DNA of 61,944 bases, taken from Bacillus sp. FJAT-29790 (GTDB lineage: Bacteria > Bacillota > Bacilli > Bacillales > Cytobacillaceae). Shown in pieces: positions 47,510-56,657 of the stretch; positions within the stretch are counted from its first letter, which is position 1; the number at the start of each line of letters is the position of its first letter. The DNA is taken from NCBI RefSeq assembly GCF_019039215.1, contig NZ_JAHNZZ010000001.1, positions 296,033 to 357,976 of the forward strand, given 5' to 3'. The position numbers were made by a program, and so were the translations under genes. Below the pieces are notes generated by a model. It worked only from the letters and a program-made list of their open reading frames with translations. It made no database searches and had not been told where the DNA came from.

Positions 47510-48721
47510 TTATTTAGCTAGTCGTCTGGCAAGCAAAATGGTATAAATGAATAATGCAAAGATCGTAATAAGAGGTCCTGAATCGATCATGATAATATAA
47601 CATTTCTGCACCCAAGAGCCGTCTTCAAAGAAACCAACCGGGATTGCATTTGAAGGCTGTTCAGTGTTATAGAAGCGTTCAAAGATAGGTCCCCAAAGAA
47701 AATAAACATATACAGCGGCAAATATCCCATGCAGGATTCTTGCAAAAAAGAAGGGCTTAAAATCAATATCAGTCTGTGCGAGTATGCTCGCTGCTTGCGC
47801 TTGAACGCTAAAACCGCTAAACGCTAAAATAAAGCTTGTAATAACCGTTTGCTGCATTAGAGTTGCTTGCTGGACTTGGCTTGTCATCTGGCTTCCCAAA
47901 GTGATCTCAAAAAGACCGGATATAAATGGGATGCTTAATTCAACTGGAAAATGGAGAGCGGCTAAAATCATTTCGATTAATTTGGCTAATAGAGCTGTGA
48001 TTCCAAGGTGAAAAAGCAATTTATTGATAACTGAAAAAAGGATAATAAATCCGCCAATCATCAGTAATGTCCGTATTGAAGACATGACTGCATCGCCAAG
48101 CAGCTTACCAATCGGCCGATTATCGCTAATTCTCGTTCGATGGAGGGCTGAAAATGCAAACCTTAAAGAAGGTTTTCTTTTTTTCACCATCCTCGTCGCA
48201 TCTTCTGTCCTGCCATAAAACCTCATTAATAGCCCAACTGTTAAATTTCCGAGATAATGACCAATTGCTAGTATTACTCCAAGCTTGGCGTTATTGAAAA
48301 AACCGACAGATACTGCTCCAAAAATAAACAATGGGTTAGAGCAGTTGGTAAAGGAAACGAGACGCTCGGCTTCCGTTTTAGATAGCTGACCTTCCTGTCT
48401 GAGTCGTGCTGTCAGCTTTGCACCAGCTGGATAACCGGATGCCATCCCCATCGCCCAGACAAAACCGCCTACACCAGGAACTTTAAACAAAGGGCGCATT
48501 AGCGGTTCAAGGAGAATTCCGATGAATTTCACGACACCGAAGCCAATAAGCATTTCAGAAACAATAAAAAATGGTAATAAGGAAGGAAAGACGATTTCCC
48601 ACCACATGTTCAGCCCTCTAATAGAAGCATCGACCGATTCTTGGGGAAATGAAATGAGGGAAATGGCCATCATGGATACAGAAAGGGCAAGTACAATTGT
48701 TTTTAATTTGGAACGAAACAC
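47510..48721 (-). CDS. ylbJ: Sporulation integral membrane protein YlbJ
   Basis: A 403-residue polytopic membrane protein (eight or more helices) with two nucleoside-recognition (Gate)-like halves, each with a WxE/PSLLPFFIVSE or FISGLFEITLGSQ segment. B. subtilis YlbJ is under SigE control and needed for normal spore properties; related SpoVV/YlbJ proteins have been linked to dipicolinate transport. GTG 48721 is chosen for its GGGAGGC ribosome site 8 nt upstream; the longer frame has none. MGMASGYPAGAK is highly conserved. Confidence 0.9.
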   Translation of the reverse strand: MFRSKLKTIVLALSVSMMAISLISFPQESVDASIRGLNMWWEIVFPSLLPFFIVSEMLIGFGVVKFIGILLEPLMRPLFKVPGVGGFVWAMGMASGYPAGAKLTARLRQEGQLSKTEAERLVSFTNCSNPLFIFGAVSVGFFNNAKLGVILAIGHYLGNLTVGLLMRFYGRTEDATRMVKKRKPSLRFAFSALHRTRISDNRPIGKLLGDAVMSSIRTLLMIGGFIILFSVINKLLFHLGITALLAKLIEMILAALHFPVELSIPFISGLFEITLGSQMTSQVQQATLMQQTVITSFILAFSGFSVQAQAASILAQTDIDFKPFFFARILHGIFAAVYVYFLWGPIFERFYNTEQPSNAIPVGFFEDGSWVQKCYIIMIDSGPLITIFALFIYTILLARRLAK

Positions 48722-48872
48722 GGGTCTAGCCTCCCTCAAAAGGTGAACTAACGATACAGCTTTTCGGAAAAAGAAAAAACAAAATAGACATCGTTTGAGC
48801 AATGCTACTTTTTTATCCCGATTTATTGATGTTTTTTTGAAAAATAATGAAATGTAAATTAAAATATAGCCT

Positions 48873-49043
48873 TTAACTTTATTCAGCAGAAGTCTCTAAA
48901 CGATATAAGTGGTGAGATGAATGCAAACAGGTATCCAATTCAGTGGGGTTCAACCCCCGGCGAGCCTTTAGATTTTTTAAAGGAATTTATCTAGCCAGCT
49001 AAAGTGAAAATCTGGGCGAAAATACGCCAGGGCGAATTTGATT
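48873..49043 (+). repeat. Family A repeat, copy A5 (internal deletion)
   Basis: The 5' domain begins AACTTTATTCAGC but its pairing strand is missing. The 22-nt stretch between two CCGGC direct repeats, present in A6, is deleted. The 3' domain is intact, with CGCCAGGGCG and AATTTGATT. Located upstream of ylbJ in the ylbJ-ylbK divergent spacer (48722-49383). Confidence 0.84.
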
Positions 49044-49170
49044 CTGTTTGTGCCGGCTAGTCTTGTCCTCATATAAATCAATATACTCATAGAATAATAA
49101 AATAGACCATAAGATTGAAATATAGAGGGCTAGTAAGCAGTCGTCACAAACGTTAATGGATTAATAAAAA

Positions 49171-49291
49171 GGCTGTTTTGGTAAAGTTTGTTGCTTTTAT
49201 AATGTAATTTCTATTTAATAATCTGAGTTGATGGAGCGGAAATCAACGGGCAAACTTTGAAGGTTAAAACAACAATATATCTAAAACAGCC
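49171..49291 (+). mobile_element. MITE family B, copy B10 (short, core deleted)
   Basis: GGCTGTTTTGGTAAAG left, TATCTAAAACAGCC right. Centre is GTTGATGGAGCGGAAATCAAC in pieces, lacking the core. Flanks AATAAAAA/TATAAAAA match at 7 of 8. Lies 90 bp upstream of ylbK. Confidence 0.86.
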
Positions 49292-49383
49292 TATAAAAAG
49301 GTTCATATCATCAAGATTGATCGTTCTTTTTCCTGGATAACGCAATGAAATAAATTAAATGCTCTCAGGAGGTGGAATTCTTT

Positions 49384-50172
49384 TTGCAGCGGCCGAAAAT
49401 AGGTTTAGCACTCGGTTCAGGCGGGGCACGGGGGTTTGCCCATTTGGGAGCCATCAAGGTATTAAAGGAAGAGGGAATTCCTATTGATTTGATCGCGGGA
49501 AGCAGCATGGGAGCAATGGTCGGCTGTTTTTATGGGGCGGGGCTGGACATTGACCGACTTTATAAATTATCAAAGGCATTTAAACGAAAGTATTATTTGG
49601 ATTTTACTGTCCCAAAAATGGGCTTTATTGCTGGAAAACGCGTCAAGGAGCTCATTCGAATTTTCACCCATGGAAAAAGACTTGAGCAATTGGAGATTCC
49701 AGTTAGGGTCGTTGCGACAGATTTAATGACAGGTGAAAAAGTTATTTTTGACAAAGGGTCGATTGCGGATGCTGTTCGAGCAAGTATTTCCATCCCGGGT
49801 ATTTTTGTACCGGAAAAGTTAAATGGCCGCCTTTTAGTTGATGGTGGCGTTGTCGATCGTATTCCCGTTTCTGTTGTAAAAGAGATGGGGGCTGATATTG
49901 TTATTGCCATTGATGTCTCCCATGTTAAAATATGTACAGAAATAACCTCGATTTATGATGTTATTATGCAAAGTCTCGACATTATGCAGATAGAATTGGT
50001 GGCAAACAGGGAGATTGCTTCTAATTTCATGATTAGGCCAATGGTTGAAATGTACAACTCGAGAGCCTACACAAATATTGAGGAAATTATCTCCATTGGG
50101 GAAGAAGAAACACGGAAGCACATCGATTCGATTAAAGAATTCTTGAACGAGTGGAAGGAGCCACCTATTTAA
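49384..50172 (+). CDS. ylbK: Patatin-like phospholipase family protein YlbK
   Basis: A 262-residue serine hydrolase of the patatin/RssA family. Oxyanion loop GSGGARG (about 9-15), nucleophile in GSSMGA (about 39) and catalytic Asp in DGGVVDR (about 155) are all present. It probably acts on lipid acyl esters, though no substrate is known. TTG 49384 lies 8-9 nt after AGGAGGTGG; the GTG at 49372 overlaps that site. Its stop overlaps the ylbL start (TAATG). Confidence 0.9.
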   Translation: MQRPKIGLALGSGGARGFAHLGAIKVLKEEGIPIDLIAGSSMGAMVGCFYGAGLDIDRLYKLSKAFKRKYYLDFTVPKMGFIAGKRVKELIRIFTHGKRLEQLEIPVRVVATDLMTGEKVIFDKGSIADAVRASISIPGIFVPEKLNGRLLVDGGVVDRIPVSVVKEMGADIVIAIDVSHVKICTEITSIYDVIMQSLDIMQIELVANREIASNFMIRPMVEMYNSRAYTNIEEIISIGEEETRKHIDSIKEFLNEWKEPPI

Positions 50173-51188
50173 TGCGAAATAAACATTTTTTTCGTACCTT
50201 CATTATCGCAACATTCATTATCATGCTCAGCTCCTTTTATCATTTGCCATATTATGTATCAAAACCTGGAATGGCTAAGGAGCTGGCTCCTATCATCCAT
50301 GTTGAAGGTGGCTATGAAGAAGAAGGAAGCTTTATGTTAACGACTGTAAGAATGGGAAAAGCGAATATTTATTCATATGCATTGGCAAAACTAAGCAAGT
50401 ATCAGGAGCTTTATCCCCTTGAAGTAATTAGAAAGAAAGATGAAACGGAAGAGGAGTATAACGTCCGTCAGCTTCATTTAATGGCTTCATCCAAGTTGGC
50501 TGCAATTGAAACTGCCTATAAAAAGGCAAAGATTCCTATTCAATATCACTATAATGGAGTTTATGTTTTAAGTGTCGTCCCAAATATGCCGGCTAATGGA
50601 AAACTGCAGGCCGGAGACCGTATTTTTCAAGTTGATGGGAATGAATTTCAATCATCGGAACAATTTATCCAATATGTTTCAGGCAAAAAGGCTGGAGAAA
50701 GCGTAAAATTAACCTTTGAACGCCGCAAAAAAACAGATGAGGTTACGATTCCGCTGCAGATGAATCCAGATACCGGAAAACTAGGTGTAGGGATTGGCCT
50801 TGTTGATGATAAAGAGGTCATAGTTAAACCAGTTGTAACGATCGAGAGCAAGGATATTGGTGGCCCTTCGGCAGGTTTAATGTTTTCATTGGAAATATAC
50901 AACCAGCTTGTGAAAGAGGATTTGACGAGAGGCTATCAAATTGCGGGTACAGGAACAATTGACGCAAACGGAATTGTTGGAAGTATTGGCGGGATCGAAC
51001 AGAAAATCATTGCCGCGGATAAAGCGGGAGCAGAGATATTTTTTGCTCCGAATGAAGAAGGGGCTGCTGATTCCAATTATCATGCAGCTGCAGAGACCGC
51101 AAAAGACATCAAAACAAAAATGAAGATTATCCCTGTAGATACGTTCGACGAAGCAATTGATTATTTACGTAATCTTAAATCAAAATAG
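50172..51188 (+). CDS. ylbL: PDZ-Lon-like membrane protease YlbL (DdcP)
   Basis: A 338-residue membrane-anchored protease: N-terminal helix (about 7-25), a PDZ domain (about 115-195; VPNMPANGKLQAGDRIFQVDG) and a Lon-type S16 peptidase domain with Ser in GGPSAGL (about 233) and Lys in GGIEQK. In B. subtilis YlbL (DdcP) degrades the division inhibitor YneA during recovery from DNA damage. AAGGAG lies 11 nt before the ATG. Coupled to ylbK; ends in a clear terminator. Confidence 0.93.
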   Translation: MRNKHFFRTFIIATFIIMLSSFYHLPYYVSKPGMAKELAPIIHVEGGYEEEGSFMLTTVRMGKANIYSYALAKLSKYQELYPLEVIRKKDETEEEYNVRQLHLMASSKLAAIETAYKKAKIPIQYHYNGVYVLSVVPNMPANGKLQAGDRIFQVDGNEFQSSEQFIQYVSGKKAGESVKLTFERRKKTDEVTIPLQMNPDTGKLGVGIGLVDDKEVIVKPVVTIESKDIGGPSAGLMFSLEIYNQLVKEDLTRGYQIAGTGTIDANGIVGSIGGIEQKIIAADKAGAEIFFAPNEEGAADSNYHAAAETAKDIKTKMKIIPVDTFDEAIDYLRNLKSK

Positions 51189-51210
51189 CGGCATGTTGCC
51201 GCTATTTTAA
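51182..51210 (+). terminator. Terminator of ylbKL
   Basis: AAAATAGCGGCA/TGCCGCTATTTT perfect stem with 3-nt loop. Family C copy C2 begins at its edge. Confidence 0.9.
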
Positions 51211-51416
51211 TTTATCGCAGATTAACGGGCAGTAAATCCCTAATTAAAAATAGTACGTTGCTATGAGATTAGAGGGGATAAACTGCCCGTAAAGGCCCGA
51301 AATGGAATCACAGACTAAGAGCGCCACGTCCTGTGGCAACGTCTGTGTGACCCACATCCTGTGGGACGCAACTAACCATCAGTGGGAAAACCCCACTGAT
51401 GGAAGTTTCACTTTAT
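51211..51416 (+). repeat. Family C structured repeat, copy C2
   Basis: TTTATCGCAGATTAACGGGC start, AACGGGCAGT/ACTGCCCGT long-range pair, GCCACGTCCTGTGGC and CCCACATCCTGTGGG hairpins, ACAGACTAAG..GTCTGTGTG pairing, and a terminal CATCAGTGGG/CCCACTGATG stem followed by GAAGTTTCACTTTATC. The last bases encode the end of ylbM on the other strand. Confidence 0.85.
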
Positions 51417-52622
51417 CATAATGGGCGGCTGCTTAAATTCTTTTTCCAAGAGCTGAGCTTGGCCTTTACCTGCAGCACCCATCGCATAAACTCTCGATGC
51501 CCTAATATCTAGCATTAGCTGTCTATTTTGCTGTGAGGACACTCTTGAAATGAGTGGAAGAGCCAGCCGGCTTTTATTTTGGTTTAAGTATTCTCTCCCA
51601 TTACTCGTCATCCCTAAAAGGCGAAGATAGGAAGCTTTTTCGTCTTTCAACGACAGCTCATCTTTTGTTGTATTCGTTAAAATGTGAACACATGCTCTTT
51701 GCAGTCTTGTCCAAGTATAACGTTTAGTTTTTAACTTTTCCATAAATTGGCGAAAACTGAATGCTCCTTGGACAGCAAGCAGCATTCTATTCTCAAGGCC
51801 TTCTTCCACCTCGTATATATTTTTTAATTCATTTGGAGTAGTATGTAGCAGGCGGAATTTTAAATATGAAAAGTATTGTTCCCACTCATGAAATAACCCG
51901 AACTCTTCCTTATATTTGAGAAGGGAATTATAGGTAGTTTCGGGCATATAATGCTGCACATCGGAAATTTGGCCATTATGAGAGAAGAGAGCTTTTCTTA
52001 TACTCGTCGCACTCGCAATCGACTCAGATGCAAAATGCTCGTCATGGTAAGCAGCGTCTTTTCTTGTTACTGTTAAGACCTCAAGCGAAGCTTTCTGTTT
52101 TTGGGCAGCCATTAAATATTGATATCCCAAAATATTATTCGGCTTTGATAAATCGATCATTCCTTCATCCGGGGAAAGATCATCAAATGCCAAAGAGGAT
52201 GCTTTTGGATAGCTATTTCCTTTTTGTAGGTGAAATTTCACCTGATTTTGATAGTGCTCGTTGTTATTTTTTAAAAATAACAGGGTTCTTTGGAAGCTAT
52301 CCATATTTCCCGCCTCGCTTCCAAAGCAAAGGGACCGGCAGCCGGCAGCTTCAAGTATGGATACAGCTCCGCTAGCGAAGGTATCGGCCTGCTGTGTGGC
52401 AAATGCATAAGGCAGTTCAAAAACAATATCAACTCCGGCTTTCAACGCCATTTCGGTTCGCTTCCATTTTGAAACGATTGCTGGCTCGCCGCGCTGAAGG
52501 AAATTTCCGCTCATAACAGCGATGACAATTTCTGCTTTTGCTGCTTTTCTTGCCTCCTCAAGGTGAAAAGCATGACCATTATGGAAAGGATTATACTCAA
52601 CTATCACGCCAACTGCATTCAT
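51408..52622 (-). CDS. ylbM: tRNA(Met) cytidine acetate ligase TmcAL
   Basis: A 404-residue nucleotidyltransferase-like enzyme that uses acetate and ATP to form N4-acetylcytidine at the wobble position of elongator tRNA-Met. The HIGH-type motif is in VEYNPFHNGHAFHL, and SKWKRTEMALKAGVD is conserved. ATG after AAGGAGAATAATA. The last three codons and the TGA stop fall within family C repeat C2, so the repeat defines the C-terminus (...PIMIK). Confidence 0.92.
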   Translation of the reverse strand: MNAVGVIVEYNPFHNGHAFHLEEARKAAKAEIVIAVMSGNFLQRGEPAIVSKWKRTEMALKAGVDIVFELPYAFATQQADTFASGAVSILEAAGCRSLCFGSEAGNMDSFQRTLLFLKNNNEHYQNQVKFHLQKGNSYPKASSLAFDDLSPDEGMIDLSKPNNILGYQYLMAAQKQKASLEVLTVTRKDAAYHDEHFASESIASATSIRKALFSHNGQISDVQHYMPETTYNSLLKYKEEFGLFHEWEQYFSYLKFRLLHTTPNELKNIYEVEEGLENRMLLAVQGAFSFRQFMEKLKTKRYTWTRLQRACVHILTNTTKDELSLKDEKASYLRLLGMTSNGREYLNQNKSRLALPLISRVSSQQNRQLMLDIRASRVYAMGAAGKGQAQLLEKEFKQPPIMIK

Positions 52623-52643
52623 ATTATTATTCTCCTTAAAAAA

Positions 52644-52932
52644 GGCCGTTTTCGTAAACTTTGTTGCTTTATTAGTGTGATTTTATATAACAAGTTGAGT
52701 TGATTGGAGCAGAGGGCACTTGACTCCTCGAAAATGCTACCGCATTTCTTTCGTGCGTGAGCCGATTCAAGGATGAAAATTCAGTATCCTGCGGGAAATA
52801 AAGGGAATGGGAGACCCCACAGGCGGTAACGCCGAGGAGGCTCCCGTCACTCCCCGCGGAAAGCATGTGCACGCAGCGGAAATCAACGGGCAAATTTTGA
52901 AGGCTAAATCAACAAAATATACGCAAAGAGCC
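52644..52932 (+). mobile_element. MITE family B, copy B11 (long form)
   Basis: GGCCGTTTTCGTAAACTTTG left, ATACGCAAAGAGCC right. The 62-nt insert is at 52728-52789. Flanks TTAAAAAA/TAAAAAAA match at 7 of 8. Lies immediately upstream of ylbM. Confidence 0.88.
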
Positions 52933-53132
52933 TAAAAAAATTTAAATAGTCAAAGATTAAAAGTGGGGTGTAAAGTGAAAGATAATTAATAAAAGCGGTT
53001 TTAGAGCCTTTCAAAAATTGCTAAAATAGGTTAAAGTAATCTAATAATGTTCACATTATACTGTAAAGAAATTTTATTGACAAATAATTATATGAAAGCT
53101 ATAATTACCTTTGTTGCCTTGGGGTGATTCGT

Positions 53133-53657
53133 ATGAAATGGACTTTAAGTCAGTTACAAAAATACCGAAACAAGGAAATGCTCATTGATGAAATAGTTCA
53201 TGTTGACGAGATCAAAAAAACAGATCCGACAATTAGAGACGCTTCACCAATGAGAATTACTGGTCGTGCAGATATTGACTCGACCAAAGTGACTTTTCAT
53301 TTAAAAATAAAAGGTCATTTAATTCTTCCTTGTTCTCGTACTTTAGTTGACGTAAATTTTCCAGTTAATGTTGAAACAACAGAAACTTTTCTCTTAAAAG
53401 GTTTGGATTATGAAACCGAAGAGGAAGTTCACCAAGTAAAAGGTGATCTGATTGATCTTATGCCGGTCATTCATGAGATCCTGTTACTCGAGGTTCCAAT
53501 GCAAGTGTTCTGCGAAGATAGCAGCGAAGAAGGCGCTCCTCAATTCGGAAAGGATTGGGAGGTCATTCATGAGCAAGATAAAAAGGATAAAATCGATCCT
53601 CGTCTTGCTGGACTTGCTCAATTTTTTGATCAAAATGATCCTTCCTCTGATTCTTAA
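53133..53657 (+). CDS. ylbN: YceD/DUF177 family protein YlbN
   Basis: A 174-residue acidic protein of the DUF177/YceD family, nearly always encoded upstream of rpmF and thought to be tied to large-subunit rRNA metabolism. KIKGHLILPCSRTL and the C-terminal KIDPRLAGLAQFF are family signatures. ATG 53133 is preferred since TTGGGGTGATTC precedes it; the in-frame GTG at 53124 lies inside that site. Transcribed with rpmF. Confidence 0.92.
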   Translation: MKWTLSQLQKYRNKEMLIDEIVHVDEIKKTDPTIRDASPMRITGRADIDSTKVTFHLKIKGHLILPCSRTLVDVNFPVNVETTETFLLKGLDYETEEEVHQVKGDLIDLMPVIHEILLLEVPMQVFCEDSSEEGAPQFGKDWEVIHEQDKKDKIDPRLAGLAQFFDQNDPSSDS

Positions 53658-53743
53658 TCGGAGGAAAAATAAGAAGCAATTGAAGAATCCAGCATGATCT
53701 GGCCTTCATAACTTTCTTAATTCTCTTTAAGGAGGTGGGAAGA

Positions 53744-53917
53744 ATGGCTGTACCTTTTAGAAGAACTTCTAAAACCGCGAAAAGAAAGCGTCGTACCCAT
53801 TTTAAATTACAGGTTCCTGGGATGGTATCATGCCCAAACTGTGGTGAAATGAAACTTGCTCACCGCGTTTGTAAAGCTTGCGGAACATACAAAGGAAAAG
53901 AAGTTGTAAACAACTAA
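53744..53917 (+). CDS. rpmF: Large ribosomal subunit protein bL32
   Basis: A 57-residue zinc-binding ribosomal protein with [18 protein letters not shown]-terminus and two CxxC knuckles (CPNCG and CKACG). This is the zinc-containing paralogue type. ATG 53744 follows AAGGAGGTGGGAAG. Confidence 0.97.
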   Translation: MAVPFRRTSKTAKRKRRTHFKLQVPGMVSCPNCGEMKLAHRVCKACGTYKGKEVVNN

Positions 53918-53931
53918 TTCTTTTCTAAGAT

Positions 53932-53967
53932 AAAAAGCACAAGAACAATTTGTTCTTGTGCTTTTTT
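53932..53967 (+). terminator. Terminator of ylbN-rpmF
   Basis: AAAAAGCACAAGAACA/TGTTCTTGTGCTTTTT perfect stem, 3-nt loop. Confidence 0.93.
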
Positions 53968-54026
53968 CGTGTCCTTTGCTACTATTTAAATAATCGGAAG
54001 AATCAAATAACCTAATGGAGGAAAAT

Positions 54027-54785
54027 ATGAAACCTTACATAATAGAAGAGCATGGTGATGGACTATTAGTGTTTATGATTAACAGGCCTGACAAAAGAAA
54101 TGCAATCAGCTATGAAGTGATGGATGGGTTAGAGGAAGTGTTGGCAATCGCTATGGAGGATCGAATTAAAATCCTTGTGATTACAGGTGCGGGTGACAAG
54201 GCATTTTGTTCGGGTGGGGATTTATCAGCTTTTCATAGTTTAAAGACGTCAGATGCAGCATATGAAATGTTAAGCAAAATGTCCAATTTGCTAGTCAAGC
54301 TGCTTTTCCTTCCGAAACCAACTGTGGCACTAATGAATGGTACGGCTGTAGGTGGTGGGTGTGAGCTAGCATCAGCGTGCGATTTTCGGTTTGCAAGTAA
54401 GCATATAAAGGCCGGTTTTATTCAAGGGACATTAGCTATTACGACAGGCTGGGGCGGTGGTACGTTTCTATCGGAAAAGCTATTGCCTGCAAATGCTATG
54501 AAGATGTTAATGGAGGCATCCCTATATGATGCTGAACAATTACTGGAATTAGGATTTGTTCAGTCGGTTTTCAATGGTGATCCACTGGAAAATTGCCGGC
54601 TATTTTTAAACAAAATGCTCACACTTGAGGCGGATGTTTTAAAGTCATATAAAGGGCTGTTTACTAATAAATGGACAGCACAAAACATTGAAGAGAGAGT
54701 CGAGCAAGAAGTGCGCCGCTGTGCGATTTTATGGGAGGGCGAAGCACATCATCAAAAAGTTTCCAGCTTTTTGAGCGGTAAGTAG
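54027..54785 (+). CDS. Enoyl-CoA hydratase/isomerase family protein
   Basis: A 252-residue crotonase-fold protein. NRPDKRNAISYEVM, the oxyanion-hole segments AFCSGGDLSAF (about 65) and GTAVGGGCELASACDFRFAS (about 108-127), and QGTLAITTGWGGG are present. The usual second catalytic Glu position (around 130-138) reads IQGTLAIT, so classic hydratase activity is doubtful. ATG 54027 has AATGGAGGAAAAT upstream. Not in the B. subtilis rpmF-ylbO gap, though I recall it there in other Bacillus species. Confidence 0.82.
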   Translation: MKPYIIEEHGDGLLVFMINRPDKRNAISYEVMDGLEEVLAIAMEDRIKILVITGAGDKAFCSGGDLSAFHSLKTSDAAYEMLSKMSNLLVKLLFLPKPTVALMNGTAVGGGCELASACDFRFASKHIKAGFIQGTLAITTGWGGGTFLSEKLLPANAMKMLMEASLYDAEQLLELGFVQSVFNGDPLENCRLFLNKMLTLEADVLKSYKGLFTNKWTAQNIEERVEQEVRRCAILWEGEAHHQKVSSFLSGK

Positions 54786-54821
54786 TTTGCTATCCAGTTT
54801 GTTTCTACTACGTATTTTCTG

Positions 54822-54916
54822 TGTAAATAATAAATCGTCGGTCGGCTTACGCAGAACTTGTCCTTTAGACATGCTGAATAACCAGCACAGTGAAAGAAAG
54901 CCGACCGATATTTACA
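54822..54916. other. Long hairpin upstream of rsfA
   Basis: Outer arms TGTAAATA (54822-54829) and TATTTACA (54909-54916), and inner arms TCGGTCGGCTT (54838-54848) and AAGCCGACCGA (54898-54908), are perfect complements. A small TGCTG/CAGCA hairpin sits in the loop. No T-tract follows, so it is not a normal terminator. It could be a small mobile palindrome or an RNA element; it fills part of the 54786-55031 spacer. Confidence 0.55.
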
Positions 54917-55031
54917 TACTGGGTTAGGAGTATACGCTCGTGAATGTTTTGAGTATAAACACGGAGGTAATCAGTCTATCTTTTCTAGCATAAGCATATG
55001 ATAAATAAAAAACACTAGGAGGGATATTCTG

Positions 55032-55622
55032 ATGCCTTCAACTCGTCAGGATGCTTGGTCTCATGATGAAGATTTGCTTCTTGCGGAATTGGTGCTTCGT
55101 CATATCAGAGAAGGAGGAACACAGCTGCAAGCATTTGAAAATGTAGGAAAGCAGCTTACTAGAACGGCTGCAGCCTGTGGATTTCGCTGGAATTCATTTG
55201 TAAGGAAACAATATAAATCAGGAATTGAACTCGCAAAAAGGCAACGAAAAGAAAGGAAACAAAACCCGTACCAAAAGGCTGAGGAGCTGAATGAAATTGA
55301 ACAGGCATCAGCCAATCCCGAAGTTCACGATGCGGTTACAGAAGAAAAGGAAACGATGGTTGAATTTGAGGAAGTAATCTTTTATTTAAAAAACCTGTAC
55401 GAAAAGGCAGAAAAATCTGATTTGGAAAATGAAGATATAAAAACATATGAAAATCGGATTCAGAATCTCGAAAAACAATTATATTATCTTGCAACAGAAA
55501 ATGAAAAATTAATAAAAGAATTAAACACAATTGAGAAGGATTATAAAGCATTGATAGAAATAATGGAAAGAGCCAGGCAAATGGTTGGCATAAAAGAAGA
55601 GCACAGACAGCAAAAGGTTTAG
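55032..55622 (+). CDS. rsfA: RsfA family prespore transcription regulator (YlbO)
   Basis: A 196-residue DNA-binding protein with an N-terminal Myb/SANT-like domain (about 6-60; [35 protein letters not shown]) and a C-terminal coiled coil (about 110-190). In B. subtilis RsfA is a SigF-dependent regulator that fine-tunes prespore gene expression. ATG after TAGGAGGGATATTCTG. It shares the long hairpin region upstream. Confidence 0.92.
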   Translation: MPSTRQDAWSHDEDLLLAELVLRHIREGGTQLQAFENVGKQLTRTAAACGFRWNSFVRKQYKSGIELAKRQRKERKQNPYQKAEELNEIEQASANPEVHDAVTEEKETMVEFEEVIFYLKNLYEKAEKSDLENEDIKTYENRIQNLEKQLYYLATENEKLIKELNTIEKDYKALIEIMERARQMVGIKEEHRQQKV

Positions 55623-55657
55623 TATAAATAAACAACCTGCCAAACGGTGGATCTTGT

Positions 55658-55691
55658 AAAAAAGCGGAAAATAAATTGTCCGCTTTTTATA
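55658..55691 (+). terminator. Terminator of rsfA
   Basis: AAAAAGCGGA/TCCGCTTTTT stem with 11-nt loop, then ATAAAAA. Confidence 0.85.
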
Positions 55692-55696
55692 AAAAT

Positions 55697-55957
55697 AAGA
55701 AAGTATAACTTTTTCGAGTTAGGTGACTGTCTAGCTCCACAAGGAACGCTTCGGCAGCATAAGCATCGCACGAGTAAAAGCGGTAGCTTTTAGGAGGAGC
55801 GCCTCCCTCGACGTACAGGACGTACTGGTGTCTACAATGCGTCAGGACGTTGCGTTTTTGTTGATCTCGGGGTCACGAGCCTCAAGGAAAGGTAGAGCTC
55901 ACCTTTCCTTGAGGCTCGTCTTGTGCTATGCCTGAAGCTGACCGCTAAGGAAAACTT
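55697..55957 (+). repeat. Family D repeat, copy D2
   Basis: It begins AAGTATAACTTTTTCGAGTTAG and CTGTCTAGCTCCA in common with D1. It carries a private perfect 18-bp stem (55876-55893 with 55901-55918) and ends with GGCTCGTCTTGTGCT, again as in D1. The intermediate 130 nt (TCGACGTACAGGACGTACTGG...) is not in D1. The shared ends with differing self-complementary arms define the family. Confidence 0.75.
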
Positions 55958-56018
55958 TTAGAATAATCATCGCAGGAACAATCTGCTTTTTGAATGTTCC
56001 GAAGAAGCTTCCGTTATT

Positions 56019-56492
56019 CTAGTGAGTCTGCTCTTTAACACCTTCAGGAAACCAGACAAGCGGATTTTCTCCAAGATCTCTCCCCATCTCATATTGTACA
56101 GAGGAGAACCCCATTTTTTCCCAAAAATCATAGGATTTGACCCGCGGATTCGTTTTAATAGGAAGTCCAAATCCTTTGGCGAATTCGACAAGTGCTTTGC
56201 CGTAGCCTTTGTTTTGATAATCGGAAATAACCTCAAGCTTCCAAAGTTCTAAATAATCTTGGGCAGGATCGAAATAACGGTCGAATTTCTCATCAACTTG
56301 ATAGAGGCTCATTCTGGCAACAAGTTTGTCACCGAAATATACTCCGTAAAATGGAGATTCGCTGTCGTTTTCAATAATATTGGCTTCTAGGTCTTCAAAC
56401 ATGGAAAGCTCCTGTAAGCCATATTCCCTAAATTTTTTAAACTCTTCTAGTGTTTTATAATTTACCATTAGCTTTTCAACTTTGTAATTCAT
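56019..56492 (-). CDS. ylbP: GNAT family N-acetyltransferase YlbP
   Basis: A 157-residue acetyl-CoA-dependent acetyltransferase. The acetyl-CoA loop appears as DYQNKGYGKALVEFA (about 103-117), after LWKLEVIS; the C-terminal YDFWEKMGF is typical GNAT motif B. Substrate unknown. ATG follows GAGGAGGGGTATTAC. Same location as in B. subtilis. Confidence 0.9.
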   Translation of the reverse strand: MNYKVEKLMVNYKTLEEFKKFREYGLQELSMFEDLEANIIENDSESPFYGVYFGDKLVARMSLYQVDEKFDRYFDPAQDYLELWKLEVISDYQNKGYGKALVEFAKGFGLPIKTNPRVKSYDFWEKMGFSSVQYEMGRDLGENPLVWFPEGVKEQTH

Positions 56493-56657
56493 GTAATACC
56501 CCTCCTCTATTGCTCCTCTAACCTGAAATGGATTTTATTTAAATTGCGCTAGTATTTTTAGGTGCGCTGTTATTAACTAATCATATTATATAACAAATAA
56601 ACGAAAAATTCTGCCCATCTCCCAAAACTAAACGGGATTTCTTTTTATTTTCTCAAT

